Numbered from the stretch's first letter, positions 1 through 5,156 are shown. The stretch: DNA of 7,089 bases from Bdellovibrionales bacterium (GCA_020434465.1 JAGRAS010000084.1:1-7089), one strand, 5' to 3'. Translations and numbers: made by a program. The notes: generated by a model not told the origin, from the sequence alone.

Positions 1-1
1 G

Positions 2-334
2 GCGTACTTGTATATTGAAAGGAGTCTGCAAGAGGTAATCTTATCTGGTGAAAAAAGTGAGTTGGATAAAATACGTAAGAAAGCCATTAGTATCCTGAAA
101 GTAAATCGAGTGGCCTACCTTTCTCATGAGCATTTTCTTAGTTTAACAAAAGCCTGGAATAAAAACCTAAGTAAAACTATTCACAGTGCAATTGGTTCGA
201 CAATTATTATACCAAATTTATGCTTAGAATCTAAAAATAAATCATTTCAATTATTTTTAGATATCACTAAGCTATTGATTTTAGATAACGTAATAGCTGA
301 TGAAAAGACTGAACAGGTTGCAAACCTAACTTAG
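2..334 (+). CDS. 3' end of unrecognised protein (partial, cut by window edge)
   Basis: The frame is open to the left edge of the window, so this is the C-terminal 110 codons of a longer gene rather than a complete one. A TTG at 8-10 is the only early start-like codon and has no ribosome binding site in view. The visible protein is helical and mixed in charge, with no signal peptide or clear membrane segment. Near its end the stretch LLILDNVIADEKTE loosely resembles the acidic helix seen in TerB-like domains, but that resemblance is too weak for a family call. It converges on the FrhB-family gene with only 18 bp between the two stop codons and no hairpin terminator in that gap. The function is not recognised. 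Confidence 0.6.
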   Translation, partial: AYLYIERSLQEVILSGEKSELDKIRKKAISILKVNRVAYLSHEHFLSLTKAWNKNLSKTIHSAIGSTIIIPNLCLESKNKSFQLFLDITKLLILDNVIADEKTEQVANLT

Positions 335-352
335 ATAAAATAAACAAAAGTT

Positions 353-1450
353 CTAGCGTCTACCAAAAAATTTGCGGCGCCAACGAGCAAAAAAATCTCT
401 TAAGAAAAATTTAGTGGTTCTTCTCTTATTGTTAAGCCAGAGTAATACATAACCTCCATTACCAAGAAAAAACCTCAGTAAATTAGCTCTGTAATTGGGC
501 AAAAAACAGAACAAGTGTGTTAGCATATGGCCTTCAGTTTTTACAAATTGTACTCCTGAATGTTTAGGAAACTCGCCAGGAAAATCACCGTAACTTGGAA
601 TGGACTTACCTTGGCGTCTTTGAGTTTCTATAACTCTAAAAGCTCGCCAGCGCTTTTCAGAAGACATATGACTGTTGCAGGTTAAAGCTTCTTTTACTGT
701 TACATCCTTGGCAATAATCTTGCCACTAGATAAAAGAGAGTTGTACGCCTCCATCCCTCGATCACTACGAATCAAACCAAAACTCCAGCCTTTATAAAAA
801 TCAACATCGTCTTCTGGTGGCGCCATCCAGGGATCTCCAACCGAAATATCAGCAAATTCAGAAAGCGCATCAAAACAGGTTAGACATCTTGGAGGTGTAT
901 ACAAACGATATAGTATATTTATCATTTCCATTGAGGAAGGTCGGTAACCTTCTTTATTACCAAAATAAACAGGATAAAAGCTACCGTCTTTTAATTCAAT
1001 ATGCGGAGCTCCTGGGTGCTTCCCAATTCTTGAAATAAATTTCTGGGTATCATCTGCTTTATCGCCCAAAGATTCCCAAATAATTTCAAAAGCTTCATGT
1101 TCAATTGCGGCGTGACAAAACAAACCTATAGTTAAAACTACTCTTTCTCGAATTCTCTCGTCTAGCTTGGCAGCTTTTTCAAAGCCGTGTATCTGGCAAG
1201 GTAAACCAACTAAAGCATACTTTCCTGGAATCTGCCTAATTTCTGAAAAAACAGAATTGGTTGGAGAGATCGCGTATTTTGATTTTACCGTCGCTAAAAT
1301 TTCTTCTTTGGTTCGAGCAACTACTGGCTTACCCTTCCATAATACTTTCTCATCAGAAGCTATTAGAATCGCACCATCAATTACCCCTGTTTCAAGAAGG
1401 TGTAAAAGAAGCCCTGTTACCAAGCCTCCACTTGTAGATTTTTCTTGCAA
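353..1450 (-). CDS. Coenzyme F420 hydrogenase/dehydrogenase beta subunit (FrhB/FdhB) family, C-terminal part of a split gene
   Basis: This is the catalytic-type part of an FrhB/FdhB-family flavin and iron-sulfur oxidoreductase. Counting from the TTG at 1450, visible hallmarks are the FrhB N-domain opening STSGGLVTGLLLHLLE (about 5-20), GLPCQIHG (82-89), a Phe-Cys pair (111-112), and PRCLTCFDALSEFADISVGD (187-206). The last is the conserved Cys pair plus ADxxxGD motif of the FrhB C-domain. The final 50 residues or so are basic and aromatic and go beyond the core. The TTG at 1450 has no Shine-Dalgarno and lies inside the conserved domain. The same frame stays open up to the TAA at 1514-1516 and adds 21 codons, including HGSFKKALIAHS, which look like the usual lead-in to SGG. 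This half is therefore best read as the continuation of the ferredoxin half (1514-1849), not a separate gene. Related proteins reduce or oxidise F420 or act in polysaccharide and other redox pathways; the substrate is unknown here. Confidence 0.85.
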   Translation of the reverse strand: MQEKSTSGGLVTGLLLHLLETGVIDGAILIASDEKVLWKGKPVVARTKEEILATVKSKYAISPTNSVFSEIRQIPGKYALVGLPCQIHGFEKAAKLDERIRERVVLTIGLFCHAAIEHEAFEIIWESLGDKADDTQKFISRIGKHPGAPHIELKDGSFYPVYFGNKEGYRPSSMEMINILYRLYTPPRCLTCFDALSEFADISVGDPWMAPPEDDVDFYKGWSFGLIRSDRGMEAYNSLLSSGKIIAKDVTVKEALTCNSHMSSEKRWRAFRVIETQRRQGKSIPSYGDFPGEFPKHSGVQFVKTEGHMLTHLFCFLPNYRANLLRFFLGNGGYVLLWLNNKRRTTKFFLRDFFARWRRKFFGRR

Positions 1451-1513
1451 GTCACTAACTGTTGAATGAGCAATTAAAGCTTTTTTAAAACTTCCATGGG
1501 TGTTTTTTAAATT

Positions 1514-1516
1514 TTA
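1514..1516 (-). pseudogene. Single in-frame TAA interrupting the FrhB-family gene (full extent 353-1849)
   Basis: The 1514-1849 and 353-1450 frames are the same reading frame: 63 nt, exactly 21 sense codons, separate the stop from the TTG at 1450. Joined through the stop they give about 498 codons with the standard domain order of ferredoxin, FrhB N and FrhB C. One base change, for example from AAA, CAA, GAA, TAT, TAC, TTA or TCA, would create the TAA. No other frameshift or stop is visible in either half, so any inactivation would be recent. A sequencing or assembly error, readthrough, or functional split subunits cannot be excluded from sequence alone. Confidence 0.75.
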
Positions 1517-1849
1517 TGTTTTTCCAAATTTAGCTTCAAAGATGCCTTGATAATCAAATTCATCTCCGGGGCAAACTTTTACGCAAAGATCGCAGTCTGT
1601 GCAGGCAGAAAGGTTTTTAACAAAAGGGAATTCCTGATCATCTAAAGCTAAAACTCCAGTGGGGCAAATTCCTACACAGGATCCACATCTATGGCATAGG
1701 CCTCCAGAGACAATTTGAGATAAACTCCTAAGTGCCCTAGGCGGATCGCTTTCCTTTTCTGGTGGCCAGCTCATTGGATCTGAAAATGGGCTTTGAGACC
1801 TTAATGTGCTAGTTTCAGGTAAAATATTTAACAATGCTGATTTTCCCAT
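1514..1849 (-). CDS. Ferredoxin-domain (2x[4Fe-4S]) N-terminal part of the split FrhB-family protein
   Basis: This 111-aa frame carries two complete four-cysteine cluster motifs. The first is C52-x2-C55-x2-C58-x3-C62-P and the second is C83-x2-C86-x2-C89-x3-C93-PG. The 'CPG-acidic-DYQGIFEAKFG' tail after the second cluster is the normal linker between the ferredoxin module and the FrhB N-domain in this family. The frame stops at TAA 1514-1516, and the same frame then continues straight into the FrhB domains. The first 40 residues or so are polar, Pro/Ser-rich and not recognised. The ATG at 1849 has only a weak purine stretch upstream. The gene starts 50 nt downstream of the HAD gene on the same strand, so the two are probably co-transcribed. 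Alone, this fragment would be a small ferredoxin-like electron carrier; as part of the split gene it would feed electrons to the flavin domain. Confidence 0.85.
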   Translation of the reverse strand: MGKSALLNILPETSTLRSQSPFSDPMSWPPEKESDPPRALRSLSQIVSGGLCHRCGSCVGICPTGVLALDDQEFPFVKNLSACTDCDLCVKVCPGDEFDYQGIFEAKFGKT

Positions 1850-1862
1850 TGCAAAGGAGCCT

Positions 1863-1895
1863 AGCCTTATTCAATCTCTGTGACAAGATAAGGCT
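1863..1895 (-). repeat. Inverted repeat between the HAD and FrhB genes
   Basis: AGCCTTAT (1863-1870) and ATAAGGCT (1888-1895) are perfect 8-bp complements around a 17-nt loop. They lie in the 50-nt gap between the HAD stop codon and the ferredoxin ATG. There is no following U-run, so this is not a standard intrinsic terminator. In the minus-strand RNA it would form an intercistronic hairpin that could affect mRNA stability or translation of the downstream gene. Confidence 0.45.
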
Positions 1896-1899
1896 CTGC

Positions 1900-2778
1900 T
1901 TAGCTGCTAAGAGCTTGAATTATTTTTCTTGCAAGGCCTGTAATATCATTTTCAGGAAGAGCTTTGTCAGAACTTGCATTATGACCATTGAAAGAATTCA
2001 CAGGAAAAAATGAAAACCTCCCAGTTGGAGACTTTTCTGCAAGATCTCGCCCTATCTGGCAGACATCATTATCAACTAAAGCTTGATAACATAAAAGTGA
2101 AATGTTTTTTGCTAATTTAATTCCCGGAAACTTAAAGATAGTGTCTATTTCTTCAGCAGAAAAAACAGATCTTAACAAATCTTGGTAATAAAAATCTCTC
2201 CAAAAAAAACCTGATAAAACACGATCAAAACAACTTTCAAGAGCTGGGTAAGAGAAGAATGATTCCATAACATTTATTGGAAAAGTGTTAGTCCAAATTA
2301 CCATTCTAAATCCCGCCGCTTTTAATTCAGCAAGCTCTTCTAGAATACCTGGTCGAAGATCTCTATCGACTCCTCCGGTAAGAGTCCCATCAAAATCAAA
2401 AGCAATTGTTGGTATTTGTCTCGCGACTTTTCTTTCCTCTTCAAAAAAAGCTTTAGCATTTTCATTTTGTAAAAACTTAGCCTCAATTTCAGGGCTTAAT
2501 TGAAAAGGGTTTGGCATTCCAATTTTAATTTGCCGGTATAACAAATGAATAAAATCTACTAATTGTTCTTCAGTTTTAAGATTAGCTAATAACTTAGTAA
2601 TTTGATCATTTGAAAAAGCTAGCATTCCCCAGTCAGCCCTAAATCCAGATGGCCTAGTAATACTAAGGTTTCGTATACTCTTTTTATCTTCAGTAAAACT
2701 TATAAGTGTTCCCGCAATATCAACTTCTTGGATACCATTACTTATATCTGGACTACTGCTTTTTCTAAGTGGAAACAT
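1900..2778 (-). CDS. HAD-superfamily phosphatase-like protein with an extra N-terminal region
   Basis: This 292-aa cytosolic protein has a haloacid dehalogenase (HAD) fold in its second half. Motif I is IAFDFDGTLTGG, with the nucleophile and acid/base aspartates at D128 and D130. Motif II is FRMVIWTNT, with T163 as the likely Thr. Lys in the 216-221 region can serve as motif III, and LVDND (D236, D238) as motif IV. Only about 30 residues separate motifs I and II, so there is no large C1 cap; a C2 insertion or a capless type is more likely. The first 115 residues or so match nothing I recognise. The ATG at 2778 is the first in frame, but its ribosome binding site is poor. The gene precedes the split FrhB-family gene by 50 nt on the same strand. 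A small-molecule phosphatase role is the family default; the substrate cannot be inferred. Confidence 0.8.
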   Translation of the reverse strand: MFPLRKSSSPDISNGIQEVDIAGTLISFTEDKKSIRNLSITRPSGFRADWGMLAFSNDQITKLLANLKTEEQLVDFIHLLYRQIKIGMPNPFQLSPEIEAKFLQNENAKAFFEEERKVARQIPTIAFDFDGTLTGGVDRDLRPGILEELAELKAAGFRMVIWTNTFPINVMESFFSYPALESCFDRVLSGFFWRDFYYQDLLRSVFSAEEIDTIFKFPGIKLAKNISLLCYQALVDNDVCQIGRDLAEKSPTGRFSFFPVNSFNGHNASSDKALPENDITGLARKIIQALSS

Positions 2779-2814
2779 AAATGAAAATTTACCATGTTAT
2801 TGATCCTAAGCAAT

Positions 2815-2855
2815 TTTATAGGTTGCTCGTGTATTCCTTTACTACAGAATGTAGT
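2815..2855 (-). promoter_or_regulatory. Possible HAD-gene promoter with palindromic operator ACTACA-N3-TGTAGT
   Basis: On the minus strand, TATAAA (2820-2815) is a good -10 box with no convincing -35 at 16-18 bp. Instead, a perfect 6+6 palindrome, ACTACA gaa TGTAGT (2841-2855), lies at the -35 position, about 40 bp upstream of the inferred start point near 2808. That is where an activator would substitute for a weak -35, or where a repressor would block it. The half-sites resemble BlaI/MecI-type TACA/TGTA operators, but the 3-bp centre is different. This is inference from spacing and symmetry. Confidence 0.35.
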
Positions 2856-2949
2856 TTCTTAAGACAATTCTATAACTTACTGTAATAGTTGTATTTTTAT
2901 TTAAAATCAGTGTTATGTTTAAAAACTTAAATGTTTATCTTTTTCTGAG

Positions 2950-2966
2950 GCTTAAAGATTTTAAGC
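2950..2966. promoter_or_regulatory. Palindrome just upstream of the sigma-54 promoter
   Basis: GCTTAAA gat TTTAAGC is a perfect 7+7 inverted repeat with a 3-bp centre. It ends 9 bp before the -24 element of the sigma-54 promoter. Enhancer-binding protein sites usually sit further upstream (about -80 to -150), so this site could instead bind a repressor, or an activator acting at short range. The surrounding AT-rich DNA could be bent by IHF/HU-type proteins. Confidence 0.35.
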
Positions 2967-2975
2967 ACTTAGCAT

Positions 2976-2990
2976 TGGCAAGCTCCTTGC
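2976..2990 (+). promoter_or_regulatory. Sigma-54 (RpoN) -24/-12 promoter
   Basis: TGGCAAG-CTCC-TTGC matches the sigma-54 consensus TGGCACG-N4-TTGC with one mismatch and exact GG/GC spacing. A start of transcription near 3002 is predicted, giving a leader of about 275 nt before the ATG at 3278. The match is much better than expected by chance in such AT-rich DNA. A sigma-54 promoter means the downstream gene should need an AAA+ enhancer-binding activator, none of which is encoded in the window. Confidence 0.75.
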
Positions 2991-3070
2991 GATATTAAAA
3001 TTCAAGCACAATCGACGCCCCCAAAATCGCAGAAAAAAAGGGCTGTTTGTTGGATTGCCTAAAGTTAAGT

Positions 3071-3124
3071 ATGATGAATATTGCTCAAGAAAACTCAAAG
3101 AGAGTTTTTAAAAGGAGGAACTGA
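3071..3124 (+). CDS. Possible 17-codon leader peptide (upstream ORF)
   Basis: The frame MMNIAQENSKRVFKRRN ends at TGA 3122-3124, one base before a second tiny frame that starts at TTG 3126. It spans both arms of the inner hairpin and the strong AAAGGAGG site, so a ribosome translating it would melt that structure. Its own ribosome binding site is weak. This may be chance; it is listed because leader peptides usually show this overlap with RNA structure. Confidence 0.2.
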   Translation: MMNIAQENSKRVFKRRN

Positions 3125-3152
3125 ATTGAGCAATGCAATTTCAAATACTTAG
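3111..3152 (+). CDS. Possible 8-codon ORF behind a near-perfect Shine-Dalgarno
   Basis: AAAGGAGG (3111-3118) is the best ribosome binding sequence in the window. Seven nucleotides after it, TTG at 3126 opens an 8-codon frame, LSNAISNT (first residue Met if initiated), ending at TAG 3150-3152. An alternative ATG at 3133 gives only MQFQILS and stop. The TTG lies inside the 3' arm of the 9-bp stem, so access could be switched by folding. It may be a leader peptide, a remnant of an eroded gene start, or not translated. Confidence 0.25.
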   Translation, partial: KGGTELSNAISNT

Positions 3153-3277
3153 CTAAGTTTGTGTCATGGTATGCAAAAGCACAAAAAATTAGGATGTTTT
3201 TTAATAACATTCTTATGAAACAAAGGGTTTAAAACACCCCATAACTAAAGTAGAAACTCGCAATTAATGAGGTGAAA

Positions 3278-3610
3278 ATGCAAGATAATATTATTGAACG
3301 TTTATTTTCTTCTTTTACAGAACTTGAAACAGCAATAAAAGGTGCAAAGCAAACTCTGGAAGAGAAAAATTCTGTACCAACTGAAGTGATAGAGCGTTTA
3401 AGTTCCTATGATGATATTTTGGAAAAGCAAAGAGTAATGGCTACAAAGTTATGCGATCACATTAATAAAGGTGAATGGGATGAGGTAGGCAGACAAGTGA
3501 ACTTAATTAATGGCTTGTCACAACTAATTAGAGACGATGCCAGAGCAATACTTAAATCTATCGCTACTGGAGACAAACTCTCTGATACTGAGAAGACAAA
3601 TTACTGTTAA
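3278..3610 (+). CDS. Small all-helical protein of unknown function, under sigma-54 promoter
   Basis: The best start is ATG 3278, preceded by GAGGTG (3269-3274) as ribosome binding site. The GTG at 3272 is part of that site rather than the start. The 110-aa product is soluble and predicted almost entirely helical, probably three helices (about 1-26, 33-60, 62-95). It has no signal peptide or membrane segment and ends in Cys. A stretch of the form YDDILEKQ ... INKGEWDEV is reminiscent of helical-hairpin secretion or flagellar chaperones of the FliT/FlgN type, which are often sigma-54-controlled, but the similarity is weak and unproven. The gene is monocistronic: a sigma-54 promoter and long leader precede it and a strong intrinsic terminator follows 27 nt after its stop. 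Confidence 0.8.
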   Translation: MQDNIIERLFSSFTELETAIKGAKQTLEEKNSVPTEVIERLSSYDDILEKQRVMATKLCDHINKGEWDEVGRQVNLINGLSQLIRDDARAILKSIATGDKLSDTEKTNYC

Positions 3611-3636
3611 AACTCTTGCTCAATTAAGTTTTTGTT

Positions 3637-3668
3637 GGGATGCTCCCTTGTGGGGCATCCCTTTTTTT
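3637..3668 (+). terminator. Strong intrinsic terminator of the 110-aa gene
   Basis: GGGATGC (3637-3643) pairs with GCATCCC (3655-3661). Further G-U and two G-C pairs extend the stem to about 10 bp around a CTTGT loop, followed directly by seven T residues (3662-3668). It lies right after the 110-aa gene and only 22 bp before the gspK ATG, so it should largely isolate gspK from sigma-54-driven transcription. Confidence 0.9.
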
Positions 3669-3669
3669 A

Positions 3670-3688
3670 TTTTGCCCCGTTGGCAAAA
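3670..3688 (+). repeat. Second hairpin covering the gspK ribosome-binding region
   Basis: TTTTGCC (3670-3676) and GGCAAAA (3682-3688) form a 7-bp stem with a CCGTT loop, ending 2 nt before the gspK ATG. It occupies exactly the place where a Shine-Dalgarno would be expected and contains none. It could hold down translation of gspK or stabilise the mRNA 5' end. Confidence 0.5.
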
Positions 3689-3690
3689 AA

Positions 3691-4764
3691 ATGATTTTGA
3701 ATAGAAGGCAAACTCTTTCAAGGTATCCTAATTTTTCTGGCTGCTCATCGAGGTCTTCCAGGGGCCTAGCATTAATTCTTGTTATTTTCGTTGTCGCTCT
3801 TGCTAGCACGATTGTTGTAAACCTTGCCTACAATACAATGATTTCTGCCCGTTCAAATGCAATGACCGTAAAAGGCCTGCAAGCTGAATACATATTAAAA
3901 TCCGCAGTTAATGTTGCTAGAGTACTAATTAAAAATGATGATACAAAAGAAGATGCTGGTGACGATCTCTGGGCAAAATTCAAGAATGGCGTAGAGATCC
4001 CGGTACAGCTTCTTGGCATTGATATTCCAAACATCAAAGTTTGGCTGGAAATCAGACCAGAAGAATCAAAATTGCCTTTGCGTTCATTGTTACCCACTTT
4101 AGGCGGCAAACCTGATCTTAGATGGCGCGGTATTTTAAGTCGCCTGTTTAAATCTCTTGGCTTTGATGAGGATCAAGAGAAAGATCACACTGGAATATTT
4201 CGAGACCGAGTGTTTACTAGTGATGAACTTGTTGCTGCTTTAATAGACTATATGGATCGCGATCAGGATTCTTATAATTCTGGAGATTTTGCAAGTGGGA
4301 TTGAAGGTGATGCAAGTATACCAAAAGGAAGATTTCCTAATACTCGTGTTAGGAGTATAGGTGAGCTATCTTTAATACCAGGCTTCACACCAGCAAGACT
4401 TAGAAAACTACTACCGTTTATTACAACTTTTGGTAACAGTAGAATTAATATCAATATTGCCCCACGCCAGGTAATCAAGTCTCTGCATGAGGATATTGAT
4501 GACTCTCAAATTGATCAAATTATAGAATTTCGCGAGTCCGAAGAAGGGCCATTTACCCCACAAAACCGCAAAACAGAATTAAGTAATATTATCGGTGAAG
4601 AAACTTATAATGACATTAGTTCAATAGTTAGTGTTGAAAGCCGCTGGTTTCAGATACTTGCCAAAGTGGACTACGAAACCTCTTCCTTTTTTATGCGAGC
4701 TTTTATTTATGAAAATGATGTTGGCGAACTGCCAGTAATTCGCTCAGTTGAGCTTTTCGGCTGA
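3691..4764 (+). CDS. gspK: Type II secretion system minor pseudopilin GspK
   Basis: GspK caps the tip of the T2SS pseudopilus together with GspI and GspJ in the inner membrane and periplasm. From ATG 3691 the product is 357 aa. It begins with a basic leader, then a prepilin peptidase site SSRG|LALIL (cleavage after G25) and a hydrophobic helix (about 26-46). Position 5 of the mature protein is Leu rather than the Glu of major pilins, which is typical of GspK. An acidic DYMDRDQD segment (about 187-194) sits where the family has calcium-related acidic residues. ELSLIPGFTPARL and ININIAPRQVI (about 225-262) are the SAM/helix-hairpin-like repeat typical of GspK. An upstream in-frame ATG at 3640 lies inside the terminator stem, so 3691 is preferred. 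No other gsp gene is adjacent, and no ribosome binding site is visible. Confidence 0.9.
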   Translation: MILNRRQTLSRYPNFSGCSSRSSRGLALILVIFVVALASTIVVNLAYNTMISARSNAMTVKGLQAEYILKSAVNVARVLIKNDDTKEDAGDDLWAKFKNGVEIPVQLLGIDIPNIKVWLEIRPEESKLPLRSLLPTLGGKPDLRWRGILSRLFKSLGFDEDQEKDHTGIFRDRVFTSDELVAALIDYMDRDQDSYNSGDFASGIEGDASIPKGRFPNTRVRSIGELSLIPGFTPARLRKLLPFITTFGNSRININIAPRQVIKSLHEDIDDSQIDQIIEFRESEEGPFTPQNRKTELSNIIGEETYNDISSIVSVESRWFQILAKVDYETSSFFMRAFIYENDVGELPVIRSVELFG

Positions 4765-4777
4765 AAAAGGCCTCCTC

Positions 4778-4806
4778 TTGCAATAAACTGCCCTTTTATG
4801 CATAAT
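4778..4806 (+). promoter_or_regulatory. Likely sigma-70 promoter of rpmB
   Basis: TTGCAA (4778-4783) and CATAAT (4801-4806) are separated by exactly 17 bp and match the -35/-10 consensus at 4/6 and 5/6 positions. Transcription would begin near 4813, giving a leader of about 97 nt before the rpmB ATG. The promoter begins 14 bp after the gspK stop. Confidence 0.55.
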
Positions 4807-4820
4807 CTCACATCGGCGTA

Positions 4821-4855
4821 AAACCCATATTGGGGTTTCTGGAAAAATTACCAGA
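4821..4855 (+). promoter_or_regulatory. Tandem hairpins in the rpmB leader
   Basis: AAACCC (4821-4826) pairs with GGGTTT (4833-4838), and CTGG (4839-4842) pairs with CCAG (4851-4854). The two small hairpins abut each other. They are 55 nt upstream of the ATG and are followed by an AT-rich unstructured stretch. Ribosomal protein leaders often carry feedback sites, but no known L28 motif is recognised here. Confidence 0.35.
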
Positions 4856-4909
4856 CAAATCAACCCGATAGAATAAATTTTTTTCACTATCTAAAATTAT
4901 AGGCTTTTT

Positions 4910-5155
4910 ATGGCTAGAAAATGTAAAATATCAGGAAAAGCAGGGCAGTATGGTAACCGTGTAAGCCATGCAAAAAACCGAAAAAAACATAAATTTTTAC
5001 CGAATTTACAAGAAAAGAAAATCTACTCATCTGAGTTAGGCAGACAAGTAAAAATAAAAGTTTCTACTAGAATGCAAAGAACAATTGATAAAATTGGTCT
5101 TTCTAAAGCCTGTAAAAAATATGGTGTTAGCTTAAAAGAATTAGCTTCAAATTAA
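4910..5155 (+). CDS. rpmB: Large ribosomal subunit protein bL28
   Basis: This 81-aa, strongly basic protein shows the L28 signature throughout. It opens MARKCKISGK, follows with GNRVSHAKNRKKHKFLPNLQ (about 16-35), and ends the core with the TIDKIGL segment (about 59-65). It binds 23S rRNA near the E site and is needed for normal 50S and 70S assembly. Length is close to the usual 60-80 residues, with a slightly longer C-terminal tail (ACKKYGVSLKEL). The ATG is preceded by only a weak AGG seven nt upstream. No second zinc-binding Cys pair is present. The gene has its own promoter and is not followed by rpmG. It converges on the zinc-ribbon gene with one base between the stops. Confidence 0.97.
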   Translation: MARKCKISGKAGQYGNRVSHAKNRKKHKFLPNLQEKKIYSSELGRQVKIKVSTRMQRTIDKIGLSKACKKYGVSLKELASN

Positions 5156-5156
5156 T

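Larger units (their letters stand above)
3002..3277 (+). promoter_or_regulatory. Long structured 5' leader of the 110-aa gene
   Basis: Predicted hairpins follow one another through this non-coding stretch. ATTGCTCAA (3080-3088) pairs with TTGAGCAAT (3126-3134). Nested inside is AAAACTC (3090-3096) with GAGTTTT (3102-3108), loop AAAGA. Next is a 12-bp palindrome, ACTTAGCTAAGT (3147-3158), and after it AGGATGTT with AACATTCT around a TTTTAAT loop. GGGT and ACCC around TTAAAAC come just before the gene. A strong Shine-Dalgarno, AAAGGAGG (3111-3118), sits in the unpaired strand of the first structure and is not used by the main gene. No known riboswitch class was recognised. The structure is predicted by eye only. 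Confidence 0.45.

Noticed and set aside
817..1469. Plus-strand frames opposite the FrhB gene (817-1038 and 1167-1469)
   Set aside because: Antisense shadows of a conserved gene with no ribosome site and no recognisable domain.
3272..3277. GTG at 3272 as start of the 110-aa protein
   Set aside because: The GTG is part of the GAGGTG ribosome site; ATG 3278 has the right spacing to it.
3002..3277. Known riboswitch (for example c-di-GMP) in the sigma-54 leader
   Set aside because: None of the conserved core sequences of riboswitch classes I know could be found.
3640..3690. ATG at 3640 as gspK start
   Set aside because: It lies inside the terminator stem, and the added residues (MLPCGASLFLFCPVGKK) are hairpin sequence translated by chance; the prepilin leader fits ATG 3691.
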